From NCBI GenBank assembly GCA_041398965.1, contig JAWKTT010000020.1, forward strand, positions 34,100-98,099: a stretch of 64,000 nucleotides of DNA, given 5' to 3'. The stretch comes from JAWKTT01 sp041398965. Its GTDB lineage: Bacteria > Planctomycetota > Planctomycetia > Planctomycetales > Planctomycetaceae. Position numbers and translations under genes: made by a program. A model generated the notes under the pieces. The model was given only the letters and a program-made list of their open reading frames with translations. It searched no databases and was not told where the DNA came from. This document shows, piece after piece, positions 42,082 through 51,157 of the stretch (its first letter is position 1; each line of letters starts with the position of its first letter).

Positions 42082-44730
42082 GTGACCCATCGAGTGGGGC
42101 GACGCTCGTTGTTTGCAACGTTGTCACTACTGCTGTTGGCCTGTGCGGGATGCAGCTGGAATCGAACAGATGGTCCATTTCGAACTTACCTGGACTTTCA
42201 TGGCAACAATAGTCTGCTGAGCCTGTCCCTCATCATAGGGATTGTGCTGGTTACGGCCATCTGTGTGACAATGCTGTATCGATACGAACGGCAACTCGTC
42301 TCCGGGGTTCTCGGATTCACGCTGCTGACATTACGGCTCCTGACGATCGCGGTCATCTTCATCGCATTGCTAGAGCCTGTGCTGCATACGGAGATCGATC
42401 GGGAGCGAACCGGACGAATTCTGGTTGCGGTCGATGTTTCGGAGAGTATGGACACGGTCGACAACTATGCGACTGATGGCGAGAAGTTACGGTGGGCTCG
42501 TGCGCTGGGGATGATTGGGAATGCCGACATTGATGATCGGCTTGATCGTTGGCAGACGGCCCTTGATGAAGGTCGCGAACCGGAATGGGTCGCCCCCGGC
42601 GAGACAGCCGACCCACAGCGACGAGGCGTCCTGACCGACACGCGAAAGAAGAATCTGCAAGAGGTTTTTCTGCAACTGGCCGATGTTCAGCGTCGGGAAA
42701 TCGCTCGACGCCTGTTGACTGACGGGAAATCGCCATTGATTGACAAACTCGCTGAGTTGGGACTACTGGAGACGAGCGTCTTCGGAGGGATGATCGAAAG
42801 TGTGAACGCCCAGGACCTCAGCGAGCGAATCAAAAATCGGGACGGCAACCTCGTGCCATTCGAGACGGATTTGAGTCGTCCCTTGTCGTCTGCTAGTAAC
42901 AGTACCGATGGCGTCCCGATTGCGGGTGTCGTCCTGGTGACGGATGGTCGTCATAATGCGACCGGGAGCGAGAACCGTCTGCTCGCAAGACTCGGGGCGG
43001 TCAACTATCCGATCTATCCGGTACTTGTTGGGTCTCGCAAGTTCCCCAAGGATTTGTCGTTTGCCGACGTCGACCATCCGCTCAAGCCGGTTACCCGCGA
43101 ACGGCATCCCAACGTGAAGGCACAGCTTCGAACTGTGGGCTTCGAGGGGCAAGAAATCAAGGTGACGCTACAGCCCGATCCGGGAACCGAAGGAGAACCG
43201 GAAACGAAAACGGTGATGGTGACTGGACCGGTCACCGAGGTCGAATTTCAAATGACGGCGGATGAGGCGGGGAAGCATGGATACACGATCGAGACGGAAG
43301 TGCAACCGGGTGAGACGCGTGAAGATAACAACTCGCGTCACTTCACTTTTTCCGTCGTCGATGACGAGCCAGATGTCCTGTTGGTGGACGGCGAAGGTCG
43401 TTGGGAGTTTCGCTTTCTCGACAACGCCCTGAAGCGAGACGAGAAGGTGAAGGTCACCGAGATCGTGTTTGATCAACCGTATATGGGACTTCTGCAAGAT
43501 ACGTTCTTCCCGCGACGGCTTACGCTTCCGACCGACCTGAACGACCCGATGGCCAAGTCTCCTTTCGAACCATTTGACATGGTTGTTCTCGGGGATGTGC
43601 GTCCGAATCAGATATCGAGCATCGGCTGGGAGTTGATCGATCGATATGTTCGGGAAGATGGTGGGACGCTCGTGTTGCTCTCCGGAAAACGTTCGATGCC
43701 ATTGGCTTATCAAAATCATGCGATCCTGCAAGGTTTGCTCCCTGTCGAGGATGTACGAGCCCTGAATTTGACCGGCCCCGAACAAGAGGCCCCTCCGTCG
43801 GAACGGGGCTTTCACCTGACGCTTACCTCCGATGGCGAACGGGAGCGATTCTTGAATCTCTCCGATGACGCGGAGAAGAACCGAAAGATCTGGTCCGAAC
43901 TTCCTGGGCATACCTGGGGTGTCGTCGGACGGGCTAAGGGGGAAGCCAGTGTCTTCTCGGTGGTGTATCCTCCGGGCGAAAAGCGGACACTTGAGACCGA
44001 ACGAGAGAATGCCATCATCGCCCGGCAACCAGCCGGTTTGGGACAGGTCATCTGGATTGGCATCGATAGTACGTGGCGTTGGCGGCAGCGTGTGGGAGAT
44101 GAGTATCACCACCGATTCTGGGCACAGCTAACCGAGTGGTCGGCGACCTTCAAGGCGATGGATAAGAACGCCAATGTTTCGCTCGCTCTCGAACAACCTG
44201 TACTCCAATCGGGGGACGAAGCCGTTATCATCGCCCGATGGAATGAAGACTTCCTCCGTAAGTTCCCGAACCTGCGTGCCAAGGTTGCCATCTCAAAACA
44301 GGAAGACCCGGAGCATCTGCCGGTGATGTTCGTTGAACTCACCCCGGGTGAGACACGCAGGCAACTCGAGTTTCAGGGACGAGCAATCGGATTGCGACCG
44401 GGCGACTACCGCATCGAACTGATGGCCGAAGATGCCGTCTTGGGGGACAGCCCCATTGTCGGCGAGTTCCTGATTCAGGAAGATGCCTCGTCGGAATTGA
44501 GCGACATCAGTGCCAACGTCGATCTCCTAAGACAGATCGCCGAAGCGAGCCACGGTGAACTCTTGATGCCCGATGAACTCCGCAAACTCCCGGAGCGGTT
44601 TCAGTCGGTCTCCGAAAAGACGATACTGAGAAACGAAGCGTCGCTGTGGGACAGTTGGTATCTCCTGATCGCCGTCTTTGCCCTGCTGACGACGGAATGG
44701 GTGCTCCGTAAACTCAACGGACTTCCCTGA
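42082..44730 (+). CDS. VWA-domain membrane protein (BatA/glutamine-amidotransferase-like region)
   Basis: The frame is open from 41920, but AAGGAGGG (42067-42074) lies 7 bases before GTG 42082, which begins MTHRVGRRSLFATLSLLLLACAGC, a lipoprotein-like signal with lipobox LLACAGC. That start gives 882 residues. Two membrane helices follow (LIIGIVLVTAICVTMLY and LLTLRLLTIAVIFIALL) and one closes the protein (WYLLIAVFALLTTEW). About residues 110-310 form a von Willebrand A domain with the metal motif DVSES (VAVDVSESMD) and VVLVTDGRHNATG. Later parts resemble the amidotransferase-like region of such proteins (DVLLVDGEGRWEFRFLDNAL, GTLVLLSGKRS). Probably envelope assembly or a chaperone-like complex with an AAA ATPase encoded elsewhere. 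Confidence 0.85.
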   Translation: MTHRVGRRSLFATLSLLLLACAGCSWNRTDGPFRTYLDFHGNNSLLSLSLIIGIVLVTAICVTMLYRYERQLVSGVLGFTLLTLRLLTIAVIFIALLEPVLHTEIDRERTGRILVAVDVSESMDTVDNYATDGEKLRWARALGMIGNADIDDRLDRWQTALDEGREPEWVAPGETADPQRRGVLTDTRKKNLQEVFLQLADVQRREIARRLLTDGKSPLIDKLAELGLLETSVFGGMIESVNAQDLSERIKNRDGNLVPFETDLSRPLSSASNSTDGVPIAGVVLVTDGRHNATGSENRLLARLGAVNYPIYPVLVGSRKFPKDLSFADVDHPLKPVTRERHPNVKAQLRTVGFEGQEIKVTLQPDPGTEGEPETKTVMVTGPVTEVEFQMTADEAGKHGYTIETEVQPGETREDNNSRHFTFSVVDDEPDVLLVDGEGRWEFRFLDNALKRDEKVKVTEIVFDQPYMGLLQDTFFPRRLTLPTDLNDPMAKSPFEPFDMVVLGDVRPNQISSIGWELIDRYVREDGGTLVLLSGKRSMPLAYQNHAILQGLLPVEDVRALNLTGPEQEAPPSERGFHLTLTSDGERERFLNLSDDAEKNRKIWSELPGHTWGVVGRAKGEASVFSVVYPPGEKRTLETERENAIIARQPAGLGQVIWIGIDSTWRWRQRVGDEYHHRFWAQLTEWSATFKAMDKNANVSLALEQPVLQSGDEAVIIARWNEDFLRKFPNLRAKVAISKQEDPEHLPVMFVELTPGETRRQLEFQGRAIGLRPGDYRIELMAEDAVLGDSPIVGEFLIQEDASSELSDISANVDLLRQIAEASHGELLMPDELRKLPERFQSVSEKTILRNEASLWDSWYLLIAVFALLTTEWVLRKLNGLP

Positions 44731-44838
44731 CCCGAATACCCACGTGGTCTTCGCGGTCGAATAAATCGTTGACGCGCCCAAACATGGAGTGTCAATGGAG
44801 GGTGATCAGGTCGGTCGTAAGACAGTCAGCAATGGCAG

Positions 44839-45786
44839 TCAGGTCGATGGTGTCGTCATCTGAATGGTGCGGAGTTCTTTCGGGAGCGGGAAGGAAACGT
44901 GCTCTTCTCGAGTGTCGATTTCGCGGACCGTGGCGCCGAACTTCTCTTGAAGTAGCGACACACACTCAAGGACCACCTCTTCCGGAGCACTCGCACCGGC
45001 AGTGATCAGCACGGTATTGGTCCCCTCGAACCATTCGTCCTTCAGTTCATCGGCACCGTCAATCAAGTAAGCTCGCTTGCCATGTGCGATGCCCAATTCC
45101 ATCAGGCGTCGGCTGTTGGAACTGTTCTGGCTACCGAGGACTAGCAATAGGTCAGCCTCCGGAATCAGCAGTCGAACCGCGTATTGACGATTCGTCGTGG
45201 CATAACAGATGTCGTCTTTTGGGGGGGACTGAATGTGAGGAAACTTCGCTCGCAGGCTGTCGATTACTGCCTGGGCTTCATCGACGCTCAGTGTTGTCTG
45301 AGTGAGGTAAGCCAGCTTGTCTTCCGGGCCGAACGGGAGTTGTTCGACTTCTTCGGGAGACTCGACCAAAGTGATGCTCTCGGGGGCCTCTCCCATCGTT
45401 CCGACAACCTCGTCGTGCCCCTCGTGACCGATCAGGATGATGTTAAAACCATCGCGGGCGTAACGGATCGCTTCGAGGTGAACCTTGGTGACCAGCGGAC
45501 AAGTGGCGTCGACGGTCTGCAACTTTCGACTCCTCGCTTCGTTCCGTACTTCGGGCGAAACTCCGTGTGCACTGTACAGCAAGATCGAACCTTCGGGCGC
45601 TTCGGAGATGTGGTCAACAAAAGTAACCCCCAACTGCGTGAAGCGATCGACGACGTACCGGTTGTGGACGATTTCGTGGTAGACATAGACGTTCGATCCG
45701 AATCGTCGAACACACTCTTCGAGACATTCGATCGCCATGTTGACCCCCGCACAAAAGCCACGCGGGTTCGCCAGTAAAATTTCCAT
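44839..45786 (-). CDS. ispH: 4-hydroxy-3-methylbut-2-enyl diphosphate reductase
   Basis: Last enzyme of the non-mevalonate isoprenoid pathway: reduces HMBPP to IPP and DMAPP using a 4Fe-4S cluster. ATG 45786 follows AGGAG by about 7 bases; 315 residues. The three cluster cysteines are in NPRGFCAGV (Cys12), TVDATCPLVTKVH and DDICYATTNRQ. Other blocks are YVYHEIVHNRYVV, ILLYSAHGVSPEV, ILIGHEGHDEVVGTMGE, LTQTTLSVDEA, VLGSQNSSNS and ITAGASAPEEVV. It supplies the isoprenoid precursors used by UppS at 16.7 kb, though the two genes are far apart. It is convergent with the VWA gene. Confidence 0.96.
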   Translation of the reverse strand: MEILLANPRGFCAGVNMAIECLEECVRRFGSNVYVYHEIVHNRYVVDRFTQLGVTFVDHISEAPEGSILLYSAHGVSPEVRNEARSRKLQTVDATCPLVTKVHLEAIRYARDGFNIILIGHEGHDEVVGTMGEAPESITLVESPEEVEQLPFGPEDKLAYLTQTTLSVDEAQAVIDSLRAKFPHIQSPPKDDICYATTNRQYAVRLLIPEADLLLVLGSQNSSNSRRLMELGIAHGKRAYLIDGADELKDEWFEGTNTVLITAGASAPEEVVLECVSLLQEKFGATVREIDTREEHVSFPLPKELRTIQMTTPST

Positions 45787-46122
45787 GAGGCACTCCTGAG
45801 GAAGTAGATGTTGGATTCTAGCACTCCCGAAGGAAATCAGTAGTCCGCAAATCGCAATCGTACGGTAACCCCTCGAGTTTGCTGCGATGACTTACAGCGA
45901 GCGTCTGTTCTTCGTTGTCCCAATCCCCACGCGAGAGACTTCCGACGATTGCTTTCCGAAGGATTGACGCCCTTCCATCGGTGAACATCTGCCAAATTCG
46001 TATCATCTGTGGGCCATTCCGAGTGGCCACAGTAACCGGCGACAATTAAGACGCACACCCGGCATCAACGAAATGGAACGCTTCGCCTTGCAGGAGTTCA
46101 CATCGTAAAGGATCATGAGGAG
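45787..46122. other. Divergent gap between ispH and the PSD1 gene
   Basis: About 335 bases with both promoters expected. No gene, repeat or strong hairpin seen. Confidence 0.4.
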
Positions 46123-49100
46123 ATGAATACAAAACCATTTTTTCTCTCGGTCGCGTTGACTCTGGTGAGCCTTCCTTTGTGGGGGGCCGAGCCAGGGGAG
46201 CAGGTGTATCTTGATGAAGTGAAGCCATTGTTGACGGCTCACTGCGTTGGGTGTCATGGTCCAGACAAACAGCAGGGAGGATTGCGTGTCGATGCCGGTT
46301 CGCTCCTGCTGACTGGTGGAGACTCTGGTGCTGCTGTTCTGCCGGGGAAGAGCGCGGCGAGTGCTCTTTGGCAGGCTGTGGCCCATACGGGCGATGTGTC
46401 GGAGATGCCGCTGGACAAGCCACAGTTGGCGAAGGGAGAGGTCGACGCCATTAAGCGTTGGATTGACGCTGGGGCGAAGTTTCCTGCCGATGAAGTGGTC
46501 GCCCCGGTTCGGCGGATCACTTCAGACCACTGGGCCTTCCAGCCCGTGCAACGACCGCAAGTTCCGGACGTTAAGGGGCCTTTGGCTGCGAGTGTCCGGA
46601 ATCCGATCGATGCGTTTGTGCTGACGAAGTTGTTGGACGTCGGGTTGTCCCCCTCGGCCGAAGCGGACCGTCACGTCTTGATTCGACGACTGACACTGGA
46701 CCTCACCGGACTCCTGCCGACGCCGGAAGAGGTCGCTCAGTTTCAGGCGGACCAAACGCCGGATGCTTACGAACGTCTGGTGGATCGGCTGTTGGCGTCG
46801 CCGCACTATGGAGAGCGTTGGGGGCGACATTGGCTGGACGCCGCACGGTATGCCGACTCGAATGGATTCACTGTCGATAGTGCCCGTTCCATGTGGCCTT
46901 ACCGCGACTGGGTGGTCCGGGCTCTCAATGAGGATGTCCCTTTTGATCGATTCACCATTGAACAGTTAGCGGGTGACATGTTGCCCGAGGCAACGTTGTC
47001 TCAGCGAGTCGCGACGGGGTTTCATCGGAACACTCTGGCGAACGAAGAAGGGGGGACCGATGACGAGCAGTTCCGAGTCGAGGCGGTGGTTGATCGCGTC
47101 AATACGACGGGAGTCGTTTGGATGGGGCTGACGGTCGGTTGTGCTCAGTGCCACGATCACAAATACGACCCTGTGACACAGCGTGACTTCTACCGGATGT
47201 ATGCCCTCTTCAATAACACCGCCGACAACAACGATGCCGCCGGCCAAGCTCCCAAGGTGTCGATTCCGACGGAAGAACAAGAGAAGTCTTTGAAGGAATT
47301 GTCTTCCCACCTCGCCACACTTCGAGCTTCGTTAAGCGACCGGGAGCGAATGTTGAACAACGCCGATCCGACCGACTGGCAGCGGCAGATTGTCGACGCT
47401 GGTCAACCTCCGCAATGGTCTCCCATCAGCGAGGCGGAAATTCTCGGATCAGCGGGAAGCGAGTTTCGGAGGCGGGAAGACGGTGCGATTGTTGTTACGA
47501 GTGAGCCACCCAATCACGAGAACTATGACGTCGTCATTCCCGTCCCCTTGCCCAAGGTTTCTGGATTACAACTCGAAGTTCTCCCCGACAAAACCCTGAA
47601 GAGCAAGGGGCCGGGTCTTGCGGGGAATGGGAACTTCGTGTTGACCGAACTCCTGCTGTTTCGCGAGTCAACCGATGGTACGCGAGAGCCTTTACCGATC
47701 GCAGAGGGGGTCGCCGATCACTCTCAGAAGGACTACCCCATCGCCGCGGTCCTTGATGGAAGTCGGGAGACAGGTTGGGCGATCAATGGTGCTCCCGATG
47801 GATTGAATGTTCGCCGGGTCGCGACGTTTCGTCTCAAGGGAGTTGCCGAGTTCGCTGACGGGGAAAAACTTGTCGTGGTGTTGAAGCATGAACGCCCCGA
47901 CAATCTGAAGTATCAGATCGGTTGTTTCCGCATCTCGTTGACGAGTGATGCAATCACCCTGTTGCCCCCCGCTGAACTACTTGTCGAGGCCCTCAAGGTT
48001 CCCGCCGACAAACGATCACCGGCTCAAAAGAAACTCATCCAGGAACACCGCTTTCAGGAAGATGCTCAGTGGAGCTCGTTGAAAGCCAAAGTGGATGCAA
48101 CGACGAAACAACTTGACGCAGTCAACAAGTCGGTGCCGACAACGCTCGTGCTCCAGGAGTTGCCCAAGCCTCGCGATGCGTTCGTTCATGTTCGGGGGAA
48201 TTTTTTAACTCGGGGGGCCGATGTCGAACCGGGGGTCCCTGCCGTCTTCAACCCACCGGAGTTGGGCGACCAGCGAATGACACGACTCGATTTCGCCCGC
48301 TGGCTGGTCGATCCCGCTCATCCCCTGACCGCTCGGGTACAGGTCAACCGGATCTGGCAGCGATACTTCGGAGCAGGTCTGGTCGACACGGAGAACGATT
48401 TCGGTCTCCAAGGCTCGCGACCGACTCATGCCGGTTTACTCGACTGGCTTGCTGCCGAGTTTGTGGCGAAAGAGTGGTCGATGAAGCAACTACATCGACT
48501 CATCGTCACGTCAGCCACATATCGACAAAGTTCGCAAGTCTCTGCTGAGCAATTGGCGATTGACCCGGCCAACCGCTGGCTCGGACGACAGTCACGTCTC
48601 CGACTCGACGCAGAGGTGGTCCGCGATGCTGGATTGGCCGCAAGTGGCCTGCTCACACCGACGCTGGGCGGACCGCCCGTCTATCCGCCTCAGCCAGAGG
48701 GAATCTATGTCTTCACCCAAAACCGCAAACCTTGGCCGGAGGAGAAGGGGCCGAATCGATATCGCCGTGGCCTGTATACTTATTTCTGGCGATCAAGTCC
48801 GCATCCGATGATGCCGACATTCGATGCCCCCGACGCCAATGTCACTTGCACTCGACGTGTCCGGTCAAATACCCCACTTCAAGCCCTGACGCTGGCAAAT
48901 GATCGTGCCCAGTTCGAACTGGCACAGGGGCTTGCAAAGCGAGTGCTGCAAGAGGTCGCCGGGGGGAGCGATGACTCCCGTTTGCAGTATGCCGCGATGT
49001 GTGCTCTCTCAAGAGAACTGTCCGACAGCGAGCGGACCCTGATGTTACGGTATCTCGAGTCACAACGAGAGAACTTCGCCAAGACCCCGGAACAGGCTGC

Positions 49101-49212
49101 GAAACTCGCGACGACTCCGCTTCGTGCCGATCTCCCTCCGATCGAGTACGCCACTTGGACGTCCCTCTCCCGCGTTCTGATGAATCTCGATGAGTTCATC
49201 ACTCGGGAGTAA
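46123..49212 (+). CDS. PSD1 / planctomycete cytochrome c protein (PSCyt1-DUF1549-DUF1553)
   Basis: ATG 46123, with AAAGGA and AGGAG just upstream; signal peptide MNTKPFFLSVALTLVSLPLWG; 1029 residues, normal for the family. About 25-125 is the PSCyt1 domain with one haem site, LTAHCVGCHGPDKQQGGLR. About 155-360 is DUF1549 (IDAFVLTKLL, RRLTLDLTGLLPTPEEV, SPHYGERWGRHWLDAARYAD, FTIEQLAGDMLP, TGFHRNTLANEEGGTD) with a second haem-type site, GCAQCHDHKYDP. The C-terminal DUF1553 runs from about 710 (FARWLVDPAHPLTARVQVNR, RIWQRYFGAGLV, HRLIVTSATYRQSS, NTPLQALTLAND). These exported proteins usually pair with DUF1501 genes; here the neighbour is a sulfatase. The function is unproven; oxidative breakdown of complex glycans is commonly suggested. 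Confidence 0.93.
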   Translation: MNTKPFFLSVALTLVSLPLWGAEPGEQVYLDEVKPLLTAHCVGCHGPDKQQGGLRVDAGSLLLTGGDSGAAVLPGKSAASALWQAVAHTGDVSEMPLDKPQLAKGEVDAIKRWIDAGAKFPADEVVAPVRRITSDHWAFQPVQRPQVPDVKGPLAASVRNPIDAFVLTKLLDVGLSPSAEADRHVLIRRLTLDLTGLLPTPEEVAQFQADQTPDAYERLVDRLLASPHYGERWGRHWLDAARYADSNGFTVDSARSMWPYRDWVVRALNEDVPFDRFTIEQLAGDMLPEATLSQRVATGFHRNTLANEEGGTDDEQFRVEAVVDRVNTTGVVWMGLTVGCAQCHDHKYDPVTQRDFYRMYALFNNTADNNDAAGQAPKVSIPTEEQEKSLKELSSHLATLRASLSDRERMLNNADPTDWQRQIVDAGQPPQWSPISEAEILGSAGSEFRRREDGAIVVTSEPPNHENYDVVIPVPLPKVSGLQLEVLPDKTLKSKGPGLAGNGNFVLTELLLFRESTDGTREPLPIAEGVADHSQKDYPIAAVLDGSRETGWAINGAPDGLNVRRVATFRLKGVAEFADGEKLVVVLKHERPDNLKYQIGCFRISLTSDAITLLPPAELLVEALKVPADKRSPAQKKLIQEHRFQEDAQWSSLKAKVDATTKQLDAVNKSVPTTLVLQELPKPRDAFVHVRGNFLTRGADVEPGVPAVFNPPELGDQRMTRLDFARWLVDPAHPLTARVQVNRIWQRYFGAGLVDTENDFGLQGSRPTHAGLLDWLAAEFVAKEWSMKQLHRLIVTSATYRQSSQVSAEQLAIDPANRWLGRQSRLRLDAEVVRDAGLAASGLLTPTLGGPPVYPPQPEGIYVFTQNRKPWPEEKGPNRYRRGLYTYFWRSSPHPMMPTFDAPDANVTCTRRVRSNTPLQALTLANDRAQFELAQGLAKRVLQEVAGGSDDSRLQYAAMCALSRELSDSERTLMLRYLESQRENFAKTPEQAAKLATTPLRADLPPIEYATWTSLSRVLMNLDEFITRE

Positions 49213-49345
49213 CGAGTTCTTCAGGCTCAACCTGAAAGGAATTTCTCCTTGTCCACTCAAAAGCTGCATGCAGACAGTCTCGTCGTCTTGTGATCACCTC
49301 AGCCGCACTTTCACCAGTCATCTCCCATTTCCAGTGAGCTACCAA

Positions 49346-50833
49346 ATGTCGTCGGTAAGTCTTCAGGTGCCGAAGTGGTCTCTTGTCGTCGTCCTGTGGT
49401 CGCTGCTGACGTCGGGGGGGGAGAGTGTCACCTTCGGGGCGGAAGGTGGAGGGAAACCCAATGTGCTGTTCATCGCAGTGGACGATCTCAACGACTGGAT
49501 TGCTCCCCTCGGCGGATATCCTGGGTGTCAGACGCCGAATCTCGATCGACTGGCCGCGCGGGGGATGTTGTTCACTCGAGCTTATTGTGCTGCTCCCGCC
49601 TGCAATCCATCACGAGCGTCGCTGATGACCGGAATTCGTCCCTGGACCAGCGGCGTATACATCAACCCTCAGCCGTGGCGCAAGAGTCCGGTCCTGAAAG
49701 AGATCGACACTCTCCCGCAGGCGCTCATGAAGGGGGGCTACGAAGCGGTCGGAGCAGGAAAGATTTATCATGGAGGCTTTGACGACGATGCCTCTTGGAA
49801 CGACTACCTCAAGAAGGGGGGCGATCCGAAGCCCAATCCTGCCGTCGCCAATGATCCCCATAGTAAGGCGGGCGGGATCGTCTGGGGTGTGCTGGATGTG
49901 GAAGACCAGCAGATGGCAGACCACAAGACCGCCAATTATGCGATCGACTACCTCGGCAAGAAACATGAGAAGCCATTCTTTCTGGGGTGTGGCATCTATC
50001 GACCGCACATGCCCTGGCAAGTCCCTCGCAAGTATTACGAACGTTATCCTCTCGAATCCATTCAACTCCCCAAGGTGATCAAAGATGACCTCGGCGACAT
50101 CCCCGCCGCGGGACGCAAGATGGCGGGAGCTGCGGGAGACCATGCGACGATCTTGAAGACGGACAACTGGAAGTACGCGGTTCAGGGGTATCTCGCCAGT
50201 ATCACCTTCGCCGACGCCCAGATTGGCCGCGTCCTTGATGCCCTCGATCAGAGCCCGTATCGGGACAACACGATTATCGTCCTCTGGGGAGACCACGGCT
50301 GGCATCTGGGCGAAAAGGAGCATTGGCGAAAATTCGCTCTCTGGGAAGAGGCGACACGTGTCCCACTGATCATCTCGGTCCCCGGCATGACCCCTGCCGG
50401 TTCCCGTTGCGAGCGGACCGTCGACCTGATGCATCTCTACCCCACATTGACCGAACTCTGCGGAGTTCCCACTGCCGACCGATTGGAAGGCGTGAGCATT
50501 GTCCCCTTGCTAAAGTCTCCCGACACGGCGTGGGACCGTCCCGCGATGACGACACATGGTCGTGGGAACCATGCGGTTCGCTCGGAACGCTTCCGCTACA
50601 TCCGCTACGCCGACGGGAGTGAGGAACTGTACGATCACACCGTCGACCCTCTGGAGTGGAAGAATCTCGCAAGTGATGCCGCGTTCTCCGAGGAGAAGAC
50701 TGCGCTGGCCCAATGGCTGCCCCGACAAGAAGCTCCTCCGTCCGCCGGAACGAATGATGTTGACGGAGATTCAGCCCCACCGAAGAAACGCGGCGGAAAG
50801 AAGAAGCAGCCAGCCGCAGCGGATGCTCCGTAG
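49346..50833 (+). CDS. Secreted sulfatase, iduronate-sulfatase-like
   Basis: The frame is open from 49190, overlapping the upstream gene. ATG 49346 places the signal peptide (VPKWSLVVVLWSLLTSGG) at the N-terminus; ATG 49268 is the alternative. 495 residues from 49346. Motifs: NVLFIAVDDLNDWIAPLGGY (metal Asp pair), CAAPACNPSRASLMTG with Cys86 of CNPSR as the formylglycine precursor, GAGKIYHGGF, FFLGCGIYRPHMPWQVP, and NTIIVLWGDHGWHLGEKEHW. The DDLNDW and GIYRPHxPW blocks are typical of iduronate-2-sulfatase-like enzymes, so the substrate may be a sulfated uronic-acid polysaccharide. The tail is low-complexity and basic (PPKKRGGKKKQPAAADAP), which may help it stay at the surface. It probably shares a transcript with the PSD1 gene. 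Confidence 0.92.
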   Translation: MSSVSLQVPKWSLVVVLWSLLTSGGESVTFGAEGGGKPNVLFIAVDDLNDWIAPLGGYPGCQTPNLDRLAARGMLFTRAYCAAPACNPSRASLMTGIRPWTSGVYINPQPWRKSPVLKEIDTLPQALMKGGYEAVGAGKIYHGGFDDDASWNDYLKKGGDPKPNPAVANDPHSKAGGIVWGVLDVEDQQMADHKTANYAIDYLGKKHEKPFFLGCGIYRPHMPWQVPRKYYERYPLESIQLPKVIKDDLGDIPAAGRKMAGAAGDHATILKTDNWKYAVQGYLASITFADAQIGRVLDALDQSPYRDNTIIVLWGDHGWHLGEKEHWRKFALWEEATRVPLIISVPGMTPAGSRCERTVDLMHLYPTLTELCGVPTADRLEGVSIVPLLKSPDTAWDRPAMTTHGRGNHAVRSERFRYIRYADGSEELYDHTVDPLEWKNLASDAAFSEEKTALAQWLPRQEAPPSAGTNDVDGDSAPPKKRGGKKKQPAAADAP

Positions 50834-51157
50834 TTCTCTCGCCAAACATGCCACTTAGACGGCGACTTCCGTCGACCGGGAGGAATCGCTACACAAGAAG
50901 TGACAGATGATTTCCGCCGAGCTTGCGGGAACTCAACAAAGAGCGTTGGACAAGCATGTCCGACGTACATTGTGAGCGGGACGTGATGTCGTCCTGGTAA
51001 GAAATGACTCCAAAACTTTTTCGTTTTTGGAAAGGTCATGGTCAGTCGTCAGAACAAGAGACTACACTTGCGGCGATTCGGAAGGGTTCCGCTTCGCTGC
51101 CTCCCGAATCGGGGTTTTCGCGACCATTTGCGATCTTGATCAGAGTTTGAGGATTCG
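50834..51157. other. Intergenic stretch with a small hairpin
   Basis: About 320 bases. GTTGGACA-agca-TGTCCGAC at 50945-50964 is an 8-base stem with one G-T pair. Nothing else is seen before the GH57 Shine-Dalgarno at about 51149-51153. Confidence 0.45.

Noticed and set aside
43168..44112. 314-residue - strand frame
   Set aside because: Antisense shadow inside the VWA gene.
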